DNA of 64,000 bases from Bacteroidia bacterium (GTDB lineage Bacteria; Bacteroidota; Bacteroidia; Chitinophagales; Saprospiraceae). Shown here piece after piece: positions 1 to 9,419 of the stretch. The position numbers and the translations under genes were made by a program. The notes under the pieces were generated by a model. That model had not been told where the DNA came from and ran no database searches. It saw nothing but the letters and a program-made list of their open reading frames with translations. Location: assembly GCA_030426765.1 (NCBI GenBank), contig JAUHXV010000006.1, forward strand, positions 1 to 64,000, written 5' to 3'. How positions within the stretch are numbered: position 1 is the first letter of the stretch; each line of letters starts with the position of its first letter.

Positions 1-143
1 ATGATCACAGTGATCTCTGTAGCGCCGGCATCAACCGCATTGTCGAGCAATTCCTTGATGACGGAAGCAGGCCGTTGGATAACCTCTCCGGCGGCAATTT
101 GATTTGCAATTGAGTCAGGCAGAAGCCTAATAATATCCGGCAT
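1..143 (-). CDS. mutL: DNA mismatch repair protein MutL, N-terminal part only
   Basis: This is the first 47 codons of MutL; the rest lies beyond the left edge. MutL is the GHKL-type ATPase that links MutS mismatch recognition to strand incision. The reading begins [20 protein letters not shown] and continues through the family signature [12 protein letters not shown] and DAGA, which holds the ATPase catalytic Glu (in KEL) and the Mg-binding Asn. The ATG lies 8 bases after the stop of the PurF-like gene on the same strand, so the two are probably cotranscribed. Identification is secure; nothing can be said about the missing C-terminal dimerisation and endonuclease domain. Confidence 0.95.
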   Translation of the reverse strand, partial: MPDIIRLLPDSIANQIAAGEVIQRPASVIKELLDNAVDAGATEITVI

Positions 144-151
144 ACGTTGTT

Positions 152-2047
152 TTAATACGATCGAACATCCCGACCTTCGACATAGTTGACGAAAGCTCTG
201 TTGACCACCTTGTTCCCTCCCGGTGTGGGATAGTCACCTGAAAAGTACCAGTCACCCGTGTGATCAGGACAGGAAGCATGGAGTCCTTCCAGCGTCTGAT
301 AGATGACTTTGACGGTCACTTTTATGTCTTTGGGTGAAACGATCTGTGCGATACGTTCAGAAATTTCTTCTTCAGAAACTTCCGCATACAGCGATTTTAA
401 TTCGTTTCGTATTTCTTCTTTCGGCAGGTCGAGTTGCGCCTTGCAGCGTGTATAGCATTCCTGAATCAAATCTTCTTTGCCTTGTTCCTTCAGGATTTCG
501 ACCAGCCCTTTGAAAGCAATAAACTCACTCATCCTGGACATGTCAATCCCATAGCAATCCGGATAGCGGATCTGCGGTGCACTACTGACCACAATGATTC
601 GCTTGGGTTTCAGACGCAAGGCGACCATGCGAATGATTGAATCCCGAAGCGTCGTACCGCGGACGATGGAATCATCCATGAGAACCAACGTGTCAACCTT
701 GTTCTTTATGATCCCATAGGTCACATCGTACACATGGGACATCATTTCATGACGCGCATCCGAATTGGCGATAAAGGTTCTCAGCTTTTCATCTTTGTTG
801 GCCAGTTTTTCGATACGGGGTTGCTTAGCTAAAATGGCATGTACTTCTTCTGCACTGAGTTTGCCTTTGCCCGCAATGATCTGTTCGGCTTTAATTTTAT
901 TGTACGCATCGTGCAGCCCTTCCATCAGGCCATAAAAGGCACCTTCAGCGGTATTTGGGACATAGGTAAAAACGGTATCCTCAAAATTGTAGTCCACCGC
1001 CTTGAGTATTGGCTCGACCAGGTGTTTGCCCAGATTTTTACGCTCAACATAAATGTCTTTGTCTGAGCCACGACTGAAGTATATGCGTTCGAAAGAACAG
1101 CTTCTTTTTTCCAGCGGCTTGGTAAAAGGCTGCACTTCGTGCTCTCCGTTTTTCTTAATGATTAAGACGTGGCCGGGTTTGAGTTCCTTGACAAACTTAG
1201 CGCTGATATTCAGGGTCGTCTGGAGTGCCGGACGCTCGGAAGCAGCCGCAATGATTTCATCATCTGCATAATAAAAACAAGGTCGAATGCCATTGGGATC
1301 GCGCATGATAAACGCATCTCCATGGCCTACCATGCCGGCCATGACATACCCCCCGTCAAACTTGCGGCAGGCTTTTTTCAAAATGCGCTGGATGTCCATG
1401 TTTTCCATGATCATCGTCGTGATCTGCTCATTGTCATTCACATCCTGTTTATACCATTTAAAAAGCCGCTCTACTTCATCGTCAATAAAGTGGCCGATTT
1501 TTTCCAGCACAGTGACGGTATCGGATCGTTCTTTGGGGTATTGTCCCAGCTTGACGAGTTCATCAAAGAGTTCATCGACATTGGTCAGATTGAAATTGCC
1601 GGCAAGGACAAGGTTGCGCGTAATCCAGTTGTTGAGGCGAACAAACGGGTGGCAGGTTTCGATGGAGTTGTCTCCATGCGTACCATATCGCAGGTGGCCC
1701 ATAAGCACCTCACCGGTATAGGGTTTATTGGCTTTCAGCCAGTCGGCATCCGCCATTTGTTCGGAGGTGCAGTCATTGAAATGCTGAAAAATACCCTGAA
1801 AGACGTCCTTCAGATATTGAGGGCTGTTGCTTCTTTTTCGGCTGATATACTTTGTCCCCGGAGAGGGATTCAGCTTGATGGTCGCGACACCGGCTCCATC
1901 CTGTCCCCGGTTCCGCATTTTCTGCAGTAGCAGTTGCAGGGTATGGAGACCGTATAAAGCAGTACCGTATTTTTCCTGATAATGCCTAAGCGGTTGGCGC
2001 AGTCTGACGAGCGCAATACCACATTCATGTTTGATCTGATCACTCAT
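152..2047 (-). CDS. Long PurF-like amidophosphoribosyltransferase (class II glutamine amidotransferase)
   Basis: The 631-residue protein joins an N-terminal class II glutamine amidotransferase domain to a C-terminal phosphoribosyltransferase fold. The likely nucleophile is Cys9 in KHECGIALV, which would need removal of an 8-residue propeptide as in Pur[10 protein letters not shown] follows near residue 46. The PRPP-binding loop is [17 protein letters not shown] near residues 453-470. It is longer than classical PurF (about 470-500 residues), having an insertion in the amidotransferase part and a tail. Long paralogues like this are common in Bacteroidota, often beside a normal PurF, so its role in the first step of purine synthesis is inferred. 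It lies directly upstream of mutL. Confidence 0.85.
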   Translation of the reverse strand: MSDQIKHECGIALVRLRQPLRHYQEKYGTALYGLHTLQLLLQKMRNRGQDGAGVATIKLNPSPGTKYISRKRSNSPQYLKDVFQGIFQHFNDCTSEQMADADWLKANKPYTGEVLMGHLRYGTHGDNSIETCHPFVRLNNWITRNLVLAGNFNLTNVDELFDELVKLGQYPKERSDTVTVLEKIGHFIDDEVERLFKWYKQDVNDNEQITTMIMENMDIQRILKKACRKFDGGYVMAGMVGHGDAFIMRDPNGIRPCFYYADDEIIAAASERPALQTTLNISAKFVKELKPGHVLIIKKNGEHEVQPFTKPLEKRSCSFERIYFSRGSDKDIYVERKNLGKHLVEPILKAVDYNFEDTVFTYVPNTAEGAFYGLMEGLHDAYNKIKAEQIIAGKGKLSAEEVHAILAKQPRIEKLANKDEKLRTFIANSDARHEMMSHVYDVTYGIIKNKVDTLVLMDDSIVRGTTLRDSIIRMVALRLKPKRIIVVSSAPQIRYPDCYGIDMSRMSEFIAFKGLVEILKEQGKEDLIQECYTRCKAQLDLPKEEIRNELKSLYAEVSEEEISERIAQIVSPKDIKVTVKVIYQTLEGLHASCPDHTGDWYFSGDYPTPGGNKVVNRAFVNYVEGRDVRSY

Positions 2048-2149
2048 GAGGTTGAAAAAGAAGGGGCAAAAATACGGTTTTTATCTGTCCCCGAAGGGAA
2101 AGTATACACAACACCGATGATCCTTTTTAGTTCATCCGTCCGAAGTGCA

Positions 2150-3400
2150 CTACACAGCTTTCATAATATACGCACAAATCAACGCGCCATATGTACCCAG
2201 CGCATATCCCAGCACCGCAAGCAGGACACCCACCGGAGCCAGTGAAGGACTGAAGGCCGAAGCCACAATCGGCGCGGACGCAGCACCTCCGATATTGGCT
2301 TGTGAGCCAACAGCCATAAAAAAGAAAGGTGCCCGAATCAGTTTGGCCACAAGAATCATGGTGCCCGCATGGATGATCATCCAGATAATCCCGATGGCAA
2401 ATAACCCCAGATTATCAAACACTTCAGCCAGATTCATTTTCATACCGATAGTCGCGACCAAAACATAGATAAATACCGAGCCCCACTTAGACGCACCCAC
2501 GCCTTCAAGTGCTCTGAATTTGGTAAATGAAATCACGAGGCCGTAAGTAGTTGCAATAAGGACGATCCAGAAAAAACCGCTGATAATGGATTCCAGCCGC
2601 AGAGATTTTAGGGTGGGTTCAAAACGTTGCAATAAAGGCACGATATGATCTGATCCCCAGTGCGCCAGCGCGACGCCTCCGAAAGCGATCGCCATCAGTT
2701 TAAACAAATCCAGTGTGGAAGGCACTTTTTCAATACTGGCGCGATAGTCACTGATTTTTTGTTTGAGAAACTCGATCGCCGATGTATCCGCTTTCAGCCA
2801 TTTGTCGATGCGGCGCGTGACATTTTCATTAGCACCGTAAAGGAGAAAGCCCATCCAGATATTGGCAACAACGACATCTACAACCACCATCGTTCCAAAT
2901 AGTCCGTCATCCACATCAAAGATTTCTTTCATAGCCGCCTGGTTGGCTCCACCTCCGATCCAACTTCCGGCAATCGTACTGAGGCCTTTCCACAGATCAC
3001 CGGGTGTGCCACCGATGAGGTCAGGAAAAAGCCAGGAAGTAGCCAGCAAGGCAATCGGGCCGCCCAGAATAATCCCGACAGTTGCAGTACCAAACATGAT
3101 GAGGGCTTTGGGGCCCAGGCCAAAAACTGCCTTGAGATCTATGCTGAGACAAAAAAGGATTAGCGAGGCGGGAAGAAAAAATCGGGAAGCAATAAAATAC
3201 AGATTGCTTTCTTCTCCGGAAATCAGGCCGAGGGGCCAGTTGAGAAACGCCGGCACGAAGTAGCAAAGCAACAAAGCCGGGATGTAGGTGTAAAATTTCT
3301 TCCAGAAGGGGTTTTCTGAATGGGCCGTATAAAATATCGCGGTGAGCGTGCAGATAAGTATGCCGAGGACGACCGCATCATTGGTAAAAAGTGGATTCAT
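2150..3400 (-). CDS. DUF819 family integral membrane protein
   Basis: The protein has about 416 residues and roughly ten hydrophobic helices and resembles the DUF819 (YjcL-like) family. Visible marks are the early SxFFLPASLILFCLSID stretch, a glycine-rich SWIGGGANQAAMKE segment and a late FMAVGSQANIGGAASAP segment, both typical of transporter-like pore loops. The substrate is unknown; a carboxylate or ion transporter is only a guess. The open frame can begin at TTG 3409, but ATG 3400 is the better start. The upstream 240 bases hold a strong promoter, a ten-codon mini-ORF and an intrinsic terminator, all on this strand, so the gene may be controlled by attenuation. Confidence 0.8.
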   Translation of the reverse strand: MNPLFTNDAVVLGILICTLTAIFYTAHSENPFWKKFYTYIPALLLCYFVPAFLNWPLGLISGEESNLYFIASRFFLPASLILFCLSIDLKAVFGLGPKALIMFGTATVGIILGGPIALLATSWLFPDLIGGTPGDLWKGLSTIAGSWIGGGANQAAMKEIFDVDDGLFGTMVVVDVVVANIWMGFLLYGANENVTRRIDKWLKADTSAIEFLKQKISDYRASIEKVPSTLDLFKLMAIAFGGVALAHWGSDHIVPLLQRFEPTLKSLRLESIISGFFWIVLIATTYGLVISFTKFRALEGVGASKWGSVFIYVLVATIGMKMNLAEVFDNLGLFAIGIIWMIIHAGTMILVAKLIRAPFFFMAVGSQANIGGAASAPIVASAFSPSLAPVGVLLAVLGYALGTYGALICAYIMKAV

Positions 3401-3540
3401 GGAGACCAAGATAATTATTTCAGCCAGATGACTGAAAAGGATGTCTACAGGAGGTCGGTGAAGTGAAACCAGGGTAAAAGCAGATCCTTGTGTAACAAAT
3501 GTTACATACAGAAGAAAAATCGAATTGAAGGATGAGCTAA

Positions 3541-3576
3541 AAAAAGAAGGGGTACCAAGCTAGCACCTGGCACCCC
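3541..3576 (-). terminator. Intrinsic terminator of the leader RNA before the DUF819 gene
   Basis: On the minus strand, GGGGTGCCA (3576-3568) pairs with TGGTACCCC (3557-3549), 8 of 9 positions matched, across a 10-base loop; TTCTTTTTTT follows. Confidence 0.7.
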
Positions 3577-3602
3577 AAAAACCCCAAAAAACCAATTGAA
3601 AA

Positions 3603-3635
3603 CTATTTCTTAATGCTGTCTGTAATCAGCCTCAT
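3603..3635 (-). CDS. Ten-codon leader peptide candidate
   Basis: The ATG sits in the loop and 3' arm of the 5' hairpin and follows seven A residues, an A-rich context of the kind Bacteroidota use in place of a Shine-Dalgarno site. The peptide reads MRLITDSIKK and ends in TAG. There is no run of a single amino acid as in classical biosynthetic attenuators. The terminator follows about 27 bases after the stop. Without conservation data this could be chance. Confidence 0.3.
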   Translation of the reverse strand: MRLITDSIKK

Positions 3636-3648
3636 TTTTTTCGAGGCG

Positions 3649-3681
3649 CAAATGTATAATAAGAACATCAATTATATCAAA
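3649..3681 (-). promoter_or_regulatory. Consensus Bacteroidota promoter of the leader RNA
   Basis: On the minus strand TTTG (3681-3678) is followed after exactly 21 bases by TACATTTG (3656-3649). This fits the published Bacteroides primary sigma factor consensus TTTG-N(19-21)-TAnnTTTG at every fixed position. Confidence 0.75.
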
Positions 3682-3778
3682 TACGTTTACTGAAATTGAT
3701 ATTTTTTATCAATTGATAAAAATCATCACGCTGAAGCTGTAAAAAGGAGCAAATCAAAGGGTTGTCAATGTCTTTAAC

Positions 3779-3834
3779 TTGTCATAGAAAGGGTAAAATC
3801 CTGTGGCAGGATTTTGGTTTGGGTGTTATGACAA
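3779..3834. repeat. Nested inverted repeat upstream of radA
   Basis: AAAATCCTG (3795-3803) and CAGGATTTT (3807-3815) form a perfect 9-bp stem around TGG. Flanking it, TTGTCATA (3779-3786) and TATGACAA (3827-3834) form a second perfect 8-bp arm pair. The element lies about 190 bases before radA. Within the gap 3682-4025 I also see GGTGAT/ATCACC (3852-3857/3870-3875) and no gene. The function is unknown. Confidence 0.6.
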
Positions 3835-4025
3835 AAAAGAAGCGGTTTCGGGGTGATCAGTTTTGAGTTATCACCGATTAGTTTACTTTTAAACTGCCGA
3901 GACAAAACCGTCAATCCGCACTTTGCGTTTTTCTGACCTTATTCTGTCTGTGGATTCTAATATACGATTTTTCCTAATAATCATAATTTATATGTGAGGT
4001 TAGGAAAAAAATCTGAAAGTAACCT

Positions 4026-5378
4026 ATGTCTAAAGTAAAGACAAGATTTATCTGCTCCAGTTGTGGCGCCACTTCCTCCGGCTGGATGGGAAAATGCCCG
4101 CAATGTTCTGAGTGGAACACCATCGTCGAAGAAGTCGTGCATTCGCCAGGTTCAAACGCCTCTAAAAAGAAAAGGGAAGCAGCAGTTCCGACACTCCTGT
4201 CAGAAATAGTAGAAGCGGATGAAATGCGGGTACGTATAGGCGATCCCGAACTCGAACGCGTACTTGGCGGAGGTATGGTGCCCGGCTCTGTGATCTTGCT
4301 GGCTGGCGAACCCGGCGCCGGAAAGTCTACTTTGTTGTTGCAAATGGCGGGCTTTCAAAATCTGAAGTTGTTGTATATCTCCGGGGAAGAAAGTCCCCGA
4401 CAGATCAAAATGCGCGCTTCCCGGCTGGGTTTGAAAGGCGAACAATGCCACATCCTGGCAGAGACGGATCTGACCCATATCACAGAAGCCATCTCCAGGC
4501 TTAAAGCAGGCATCGTGATTATTGATTCGATTCAAACGATGTATTCTCCTGACCTGGAATCCGTGCCCGGCTCGGTCAGCCAGATCCGGGAATGCAGTTA
4601 CAGACTCCAGCAGCTAGGAAAAGCAACCGGCATTACGATCATTCTCGTCGGACATATCACAAAAGAAGGAGACATCGCAGGACCCAAATTGATGGAACAC
4701 ATCGTGGATGTCGTATTGCATCTTGAAGGCGATCGACAATACAATTTTCGATTACTACGATGCGTAAAAAACAGGTTTGGTTCGACACGCGAAATCGGTA
4801 TTTACGAAATGAAAGGTCTTGGCCTGGTGCCCGTAGAAAATCCTTCGGAATGGCTTATTCCGGCAGATCACCAACACCGCGCATCCGGATCATGCATCGC
4901 ACTGGTGTGTGAAGGATTCAGACCATTTCTGATCGAAACACAAGCACTGGTGAGTACGGCGGTGTACGGAACGGCCCAACGGTCTACTTCCGGGTATGAT
5001 ACACGTCGTCTGCACCTGATGCTGGCTGTTTTGGAAAAGCGTTGTGGCTTTTTCTTTGGCAATCAGGATGTGTTTTTGAACGTGGCGGGCGGATTGAAAG
5101 TCGCAGAACCGGCCATTGATCTCGCGCTTGCGGTGGCACTCGTTTCCTCCCTCCAGGATATTCCTGTGCCCAGAGATGTTTGTTTTGCAGGTGAGGTCGG
5201 ACTGTCCGGAGAGATCCGGCCGGTACAACAGCTGGACAAGCGCATCGCTGAAGCTAAACGCCTTGGATATAAGAAGATATTTATTCCTGCGTCCGGAAAT
5301 ACAGAAATCGATGCTTCTGACGCAACTGTCGTACAGGTTCGTTTGTTGAATGAAGTATTTGAGCAACTGTTCGGATAA
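4026..5378 (+). CDS. radA: DNA repair protein RadA
   Basis: RadA is a RecA-related ATPase that promotes branch migration and processing of recombination intermediates. The 450-residue protein starts with a C4 zinc finger (Cys10, Cys13, Cys24, Cys27 in CSSC and CPQC), followed by a Walker A motif GEPGAGKST near residues 92-100, the RadA-specific KNRFGSTREIGIYEM segment, and a C-terminal Lon-protease-like domain. Length and domain order are normal for the family. An A-rich stretch (GGAAAAAAATCTGAAAG) precedes the ATG. It is the first gene of a plus-strand pair with the DCC protein 39 bases on. Confidence 0.97.
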   Translation: MSKVKTRFICSSCGATSSGWMGKCPQCSEWNTIVEEVVHSPGSNASKKKREAAVPTLLSEIVEADEMRVRIGDPELERVLGGGMVPGSVILLAGEPGAGKSTLLLQMAGFQNLKLLYISGEESPRQIKMRASRLGLKGEQCHILAETDLTHITEAISRLKAGIVIIDSIQTMYSPDLESVPGSVSQIRECSYRLQQLGKATGITIILVGHITKEGDIAGPKLMEHIVDVVLHLEGDRQYNFRLLRCVKNRFGSTREIGIYEMKGLGLVPVENPSEWLIPADHQHRASGSCIALVCEGFRPFLIETQALVSTAVYGTAQRSTSGYDTRRLHLMLAVLEKRCGFFFGNQDVFLNVAGGLKVAEPAIDLALAVALVSSLQDIPVPRDVCFAGEVGLSGEIRPVQQLDKRIAEAKRLGYKKIFIPASGNTEIDASDATVVQVRLLNEVFEQLFG

Positions 5379-5417
5379 AGTTTTTACATAAATGGTCTTT
5401 AAGGGCAAACAAGGTCT

Positions 5418-5807
5418 ATGAGGATAATCTTTTTTGATAGTCACTGCCCGATGTGTCACGCCTGGGTAAAGCGAATTCTGCGAAACGATCCTCGCGGTAT
5501 TTTCAGGTTTTCACCGTTGGAAAGTAGAAAGGCAGAAGAGTTACTGTCTCCTGTCCTTCCGGGATACCTGGAAGAAGATACACTTGTCCTTTACGATGAT
5601 GGAAAGGCGTACATGCGCAGTGAAGCCGCTATAAAAATATTCGACCGATTGGGATGGCCATATTCTTTTTTCAGGCTTGGCTACCTGGTCCCGCGTAGCA
5701 TACGCGATGCAATATACCGATGGGTCGCTGCAAGGAGATACAGGTTTGGCGACCGATATGACGCTTGTCCGCTTCCTCCGGAAAAATGGAAAAGCAGGTT
5801 TTTATAA
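5418..5807 (+). CDS. DCC-family thiol-disulfide oxidoreductase-like protein (DUF393)
   Basis: This 129-residue protein shows the DCC signature at its N-terminus, FFDSHCPMCHAWV, where D-x-x-C-P-x-C stands in for the usual DGxCxxC, followed by RFSPLES and YDDGKAYMRSEAAIKI, which are typical of the YuxK/DUF393 family. Members are predicted thioredoxin-fold proteins whose partners are mostly unknown. Gly is replaced by Ser-His in the motif, but both Cys are present. It follows radA by 39 bases on the same strand; no functional link is implied by that alone. Confidence 0.85.
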   Translation: MRIIFFDSHCPMCHAWVKRILRNDPRGIFRFSPLESRKAEELLSPVLPGYLEEDTLVLYDDGKAYMRSEAAIKIFDRLGWPYSFFRLGYLVPRSIRDAIYRWVAARRYRFGDRYDACPLPPEKWKSRFL

Positions 5808-5874
5808 AACATAACTCAGTCTGAACTACACATTTGCAAACGTTGGTTTTGTGAGAGGAAACATTTGACTCAGA

Positions 5875-6825
5875 CTAGTTTTCTGCATCGGATTTTGTTG
5901 TCATCGAACGAATGTAGGCTACGATATAATCCCGATAGATACAATCCTCGTCCTTGCTGAGTTTCGTCCAGAGGCTGTTGTGCGTTTCATTGTGACAGTT
6001 CAGTACCTGGTAATTTTTCCTGCCCAGTTCCGATAAGGCCTTTTCAAAAAGCACATTGTACTGATAGGTGTCACTCTCTGAAATGAGTAACATCGGTGTA
6101 TTGAAATCATAGATGAAAGTCATAGGAGAAGCGGCGATCTGTTCTTCTTCTGTTTCACCAAATACAGGATTAATATGATTTTCCAGGTAACTGGAATCTT
6201 CCTCGATCAGAGACTGCCGATAGTGTGGAATGTCAAAGCCGCCGCCCACCGGAACAATAGCATTAATGTCATCTGTTGAAAGGCCTACCGCTTTTAGAAA
6301 CTCACCATTGGACGCCAGCATAGCAGACAAATGGGATCCGGAAGAAAATCCTCCGACAAAAATATTTTCTGTTGAATATCCATATTCATCAGCATGATCA
6401 TACACCCATCGGAATGCATGTGCCAGATCCGTCACATGCGCCGGGTGCTTCACGCCTTCATACACCTTTGTCTCGCCCAGCAGTTTTGGACTCAATCGGT
6501 GGCCAACGGATACCATAAGGATTCCTTGTTTCGCCATCGCGCGGCAGAGATCCATTTCCCGGTGGCGATCGACATACGCCCATGCTCCGCCGCCTATCCA
6601 CATAAACACCGGAGGATTTTTCACCCCTTCCGGAATAATGAGATTGACCTGCGTCAGGTCGGAATCCAGTGAATCATCTTCATAATATGACAGATTGTTG
6701 ATCTCCCGTAACGCATAGTTCGCAGATGTCTGTGCGTCCATTGACACAATTGCAGTGACTAATAGAATGAGTGCAAATAGAATAGTTCTGATAGGAGAGG
6801 TTAGCATCGAAACAATAGTTTTCAT
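5875..6825 (-). CDS. Secreted alpha/beta-hydrolase (esterase/lipase-like)
   Basis: The protein has the esterase/lipase fold: VFMWIGGGAWAYVD supplies the oxyanion-hole glycines and GGFSSGSHLSAML holds the nucleophile Ser in G-x-S-x-G; an Asp (ISESDTYQYN) and a His (CHNETHNSL) near the C-terminus complete the triad. Starting at ATG 6825 gives a clear signal peptide ending near SMDAQT, so export is likely. Longer starts exist at ATG 6849, ATG 6858 and GTG 6876, and choosing 6825 is a judgement. It is the last gene behind the amine oxidase and AraC regulator on this strand. The natural ester is unknown. Confidence 0.8.
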   Translation of the reverse strand: MKTIVSMLTSPIRTILFALILLVTAIVSMDAQTSANYALREINNLSYYEDDSLDSDLTQVNLIIPEGVKNPPVFMWIGGGAWAYVDRHREMDLCRAMAKQGILMVSVGHRLSPKLLGETKVYEGVKHPAHVTDLAHAFRWVYDHADEYGYSTENIFVGGFSSGSHLSAMLASNGEFLKAVGLSTDDINAIVPVGGGFDIPHYRQSLIEEDSSYLENHINPVFGETEEEQIAASPMTFIYDFNTPMLLISESDTYQYNVLFEKALSELGRKNYQVLNCHNETHNSLWTKLSKDEDCIYRDYIVAYIRSMTTKSDAEN

Positions 6826-6921
6826 AAGGAAAAAGATAAGCCCATACATAGAAACCATAAACCTAAAGGCTTCCACAGAAGAAAAGGGGGAAAATCTTGC
6901 GAAAATTGAAATAATCGAATC

Positions 6922-7773
6922 CTAGGAAGCTGCCAGCCACTTTTTTAAAACCCTCGAAAAATACTTCATATCCTGAAACCCGCACTGTTCTGCTATTTCT
7001 GACCGGTCCTTTACTCCGGCATCAAGCATGCTTTTCGCTTTTATCATGCGTAAAGAATGGTGGTATTGAAAAGGAGTCAAATTGAACAGGAAGCGAAAGT
7101 TTCGATGGAAATAGTAATCGGAAAGTCCGGCTGCTTTCGCCATATCTTTTAGTGTGATGGCCTGGTCGAGATGATCATGAATGAAATGTCTACCCTGCTG
7201 CACTCGCCTGTAAAGTTCTTGTTTCGTTCTCGTGCCGACACGTTCAAGTGTCTGCAGTTGTCTCGCGGCATGCATCTGATGATTGACAAGATCCTCTGAT
7301 AGGAGGATAAGGAAATCTGTGAGTGAAGCCTGTGTGTGCTGTGTCTTTTTACTTTTTACCAATGCGTCGTGCAAGTGCGTGCTGAAGTGATGTATCGGAA
7401 TGTTGTTGAGCTCGTCACAGTGGCAAATTTCTTCAGGAGTAAAATCTTCCAGGTGACGTTCAACTGAAGCACACTGTGATGAGGCGATCTGATACACCAG
7501 CTCAGAAGCCAGGTAGAAGCAGGTGCCCTCCACATCCGTTAGGGAATCTATCTCTACTTCCACCTGCTGCCCGGGACTGACTACGATAAACTGATCTGCC
7601 TTTAAAGGGTAATATTGTCCGTCAATCGTATAATGTTCAGTGCCGCAGGTGACCATCTTAATGGAAAAATTGTCAGCCACCGATTTTCTTGCAAATCGTC
7701 TCAAGCTTGACTGGATCACAAAGTTGGAGCCGCTTACATCCTCCTGCTTTCGTATACCATACAGTTCGTTCAT
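6922..7773 (-). CDS. AraC family transcriptional regulator
   Basis: The 283-residue protein has a cupin-like ligand domain (residues about 20-110, with YYPLKADQFIVVSPGQQVEVE) and a C-terminal double helix-turn-helix: IHDHLDQAITLKDMAKAAGL, DYYFHRNFRFLFNLTPFQY and SEIAEQCGFQDMKYFSRVLKK. It lies 17 bases downstream of the flavin amine oxidase gene and 96 bases upstream of the esterase ATG, all on one strand, so it probably controls that unit. The inverted repeats at 9420-9540 are candidate operators, but no site has been shown. Confidence 0.9.
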   Translation of the reverse strand: MNELYGIRKQEDVSGSNFVIQSSLRRFARKSVADNFSIKMVTCGTEHYTIDGQYYPLKADQFIVVSPGQQVEVEIDSLTDVEGTCFYLASELVYQIASSQCASVERHLEDFTPEEICHCDELNNIPIHHFSTHLHDALVKSKKTQHTQASLTDFLILLSEDLVNHQMHAARQLQTLERVGTRTKQELYRRVQQGRHFIHDHLDQAITLKDMAKAAGLSDYYFHRNFRFLFNLTPFQYHHSLRMIKAKSMLDAGVKDRSEIAEQCGFQDMKYFSRVLKKWLAAS

Positions 7774-7790
7774 TTGTGTTTCTTTTTAAA

Positions 7791-9395
7791 TCAATCCAGT
7801 CGTCTGAGGATTTCTTCGGCGGCTTCTCTTCCGCTTTGCGCGGCGCCGTTCATAAAACCCTGAAACCAACCGCCACAGTGTTCGCCGGCAAAAAGGATAT
7901 TACCCAGTGGCATTTGTTCCGCTCCTGAAATACTGGTAAACTGCCCTTTGGTATAGCAGGTATAACTGCCCAGCGTATACGGATGCGAGGGCCAGTGCAT
8001 TCGCGCTATCTTTCCGTTAAACTGGCTCGCAGCGCCCGGGAAAATGCGCTCCCAAAGCGGCAGATATTTGTTTTTTTGAAACTCAGGCGTGCCTTCTCCG
8101 ACAGCAATGCCTGAAGGTCCACCAAATAAAATCGACAAACCGGCTGCTTCGTGATCGCGGTTTTGCAACTGCGCATTATCCCACCCATTAGGGATTCCGA
8201 TGTCGCTGTAGACCAGTCCGCCGTATCCCTGATCTCTCCAAAAATGAGACTTCATGCCGAGCATGAGTTTGGCATTTGTACCAAAACCCATGGTGTCAAT
8301 ACACCTGCGCTTGACAGCAGGCATCTCCACCGGCATATCGATCATGCGTAGTTTTGTAAAGGGTAGGGTCAGGATGACATAATCAGCCTGTACGGTCTCA
8401 GATTTCCCGGCAAAGTGCAGGGCATATCCGGTACCTGAAGGGCGCAGAGATTCCAGCGCGTGATTGAGGAGAATATCATCGGCGTATTTTTTCGCCAGCG
8501 CATCCGGGATGCTTTGGTTTCCGCCTTTTGCTTTATAGCGTTCGTCACTCTCCCCGAAAAAAGAAAGAGCACCATTACTCGTATCTGTCGAAATTAAAAG
8601 TGTCAAATTGAGGCTCGACTGTTCTTTAGGGGAACGTCCGTATTCGGATTCGTAGGCCATCTCAAGGAGGCGTTTGACCCAACCGCTGGCACCGATTTTT
8701 TTCAGGTATTTGGACACGCTCATTTTGTCCAGCTTGATAATATACGGGTCGGTAGCGGTGTAAGAGATATCTACATCATCGGTGAAGAGATCCATGTCCG
8801 CCTGCATACGCGGAGCGAATGTGCGGAAGCCATCTACGACCTCTTCCATCGTTCGATGCTCACCCTCAAAATAAAATGCCTCTGCTTCAAGCGCTGTTTC
8901 GCTGGCCTGCTGGTAGTCGATGAGTTCTATGTCAAACTCATTGGCAAGTGCCCACATGTCGGCATGGTTGGTGTCGATAAACTCTCCGCCAAATTCAGCC
9001 CAGGTGCCCGGACCCATCGCTTCCTGCACGGTAAACATCCGACCGCCTGTACGTCCACTGGCTTCATACACCGTGGCCGTCAGGTTGTTTTTCTTCAAAA
9101 TATGCAGCGCATGTAAACCTGCCATCCCTCCGCCGATGATCGCGATCGAAGGCGGTGTCCCTCTGAGAAATGGGAGATAAAACGATTTGCCGGGTTGGAT
9201 GAGCAGTCCGGGAGCTATAGCACCTCCTGCCATCAGTTTGCCGGTATCTTTTAAAAATTTTCTTCTCCGATTGATTTCCTCCTGAGCCTGACCGATCACT
9301 TCGGCTGTTTCCATTTGCATTTTTTCGGCTTTCAAAGCGAGATGAAATGCCTTGCGAAGGGAAGAGAAAAGTGGTGTGCGAATTGTTTTTTTCAT
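7791..9395 (-). CDS. Flavin-containing monoamine oxidase family protein, probable Tat substrate
   Basis: The 534-residue enzyme carries a Rossmann FAD motif IAIIGGGMAGLHALHIL with VYEASGRTGGRM (about residues 83-120) and the C-terminal FAD-contact segment ILFAGEHCGGWFQGFMNGA, both diagnostic of the amine oxidase family that deaminates amines or L-amino acids. Before the Rossmann fold, near residues 42-66, RRRKFLKDTGKLMAGGAIAPG looks like a twin-arginine signal, but it sits behind an unusual 40-residue charged extension. An internal start would give a normal signal, although ATG 9395 has a good A/T-rich leader. It leads the amine oxidase-AraC-esterase unit. Confidence 0.85.
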   Translation of the reverse strand: MKKTIRTPLFSSLRKAFHLALKAEKMQMETAEVIGQAQEEINRRRKFLKDTGKLMAGGAIAPGLLIQPGKSFYLPFLRGTPPSIAIIGGGMAGLHALHILKKNNLTATVYEASGRTGGRMFTVQEAMGPGTWAEFGGEFIDTNHADMWALANEFDIELIDYQQASETALEAEAFYFEGEHRTMEEVVDGFRTFAPRMQADMDLFTDDVDISYTATDPYIIKLDKMSVSKYLKKIGASGWVKRLLEMAYESEYGRSPKEQSSLNLTLLISTDTSNGALSFFGESDERYKAKGGNQSIPDALAKKYADDILLNHALESLRPSGTGYALHFAGKSETVQADYVILTLPFTKLRMIDMPVEMPAVKRRCIDTMGFGTNAKLMLGMKSHFWRDQGYGGLVYSDIGIPNGWDNAQLQNRDHEAAGLSILFGGPSGIAVGEGTPEFQKNKYLPLWERIFPGAASQFNGKIARMHWPSHPYTLGSYTCYTKGQFTSISGAEQMPLGNILFAGEHCGGWFQGFMNGAAQSGREAAEEILRRLD

Positions 9396-9419
9396 TTGGT
9401 TTTTATGTAAGGCCTGTCA

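Larger units (their letters stand above)
3538..3645 (-). ncRNA. Candidate short leader or small RNA, about 105 nt, ending at an intrinsic terminator
   Basis: A near-perfect Bacteroidota promoter on the minus strand predicts a start near 3643-3646. The transcript would open with a small hairpin (GCCTC, A-rich loop, GAGGC), contain a ten-codon reading frame and finish at a terminator hairpin with a T run. It is either a free-standing small RNA or the attenuated leader of the DUF819 gene, whose ATG is about 140 bases downstream. I do not recognise it as a named RNA family; the SRP and tmRNA signatures are absent. Confidence 0.5.

Noticed and set aside
1169-1930. A 253-codon plus-strand open frame
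   Set aside because: It lies wholly inside the PurF-like gene on the other strand and has no recognisable protein pattern; it is a shadow frame.
3561-3576. Sigma-54 element suggested by TGGCACCCC on the plus strand
   Set aside because: No TTGC at the required spacing; the sequence is the arm of the terminator hairpin.
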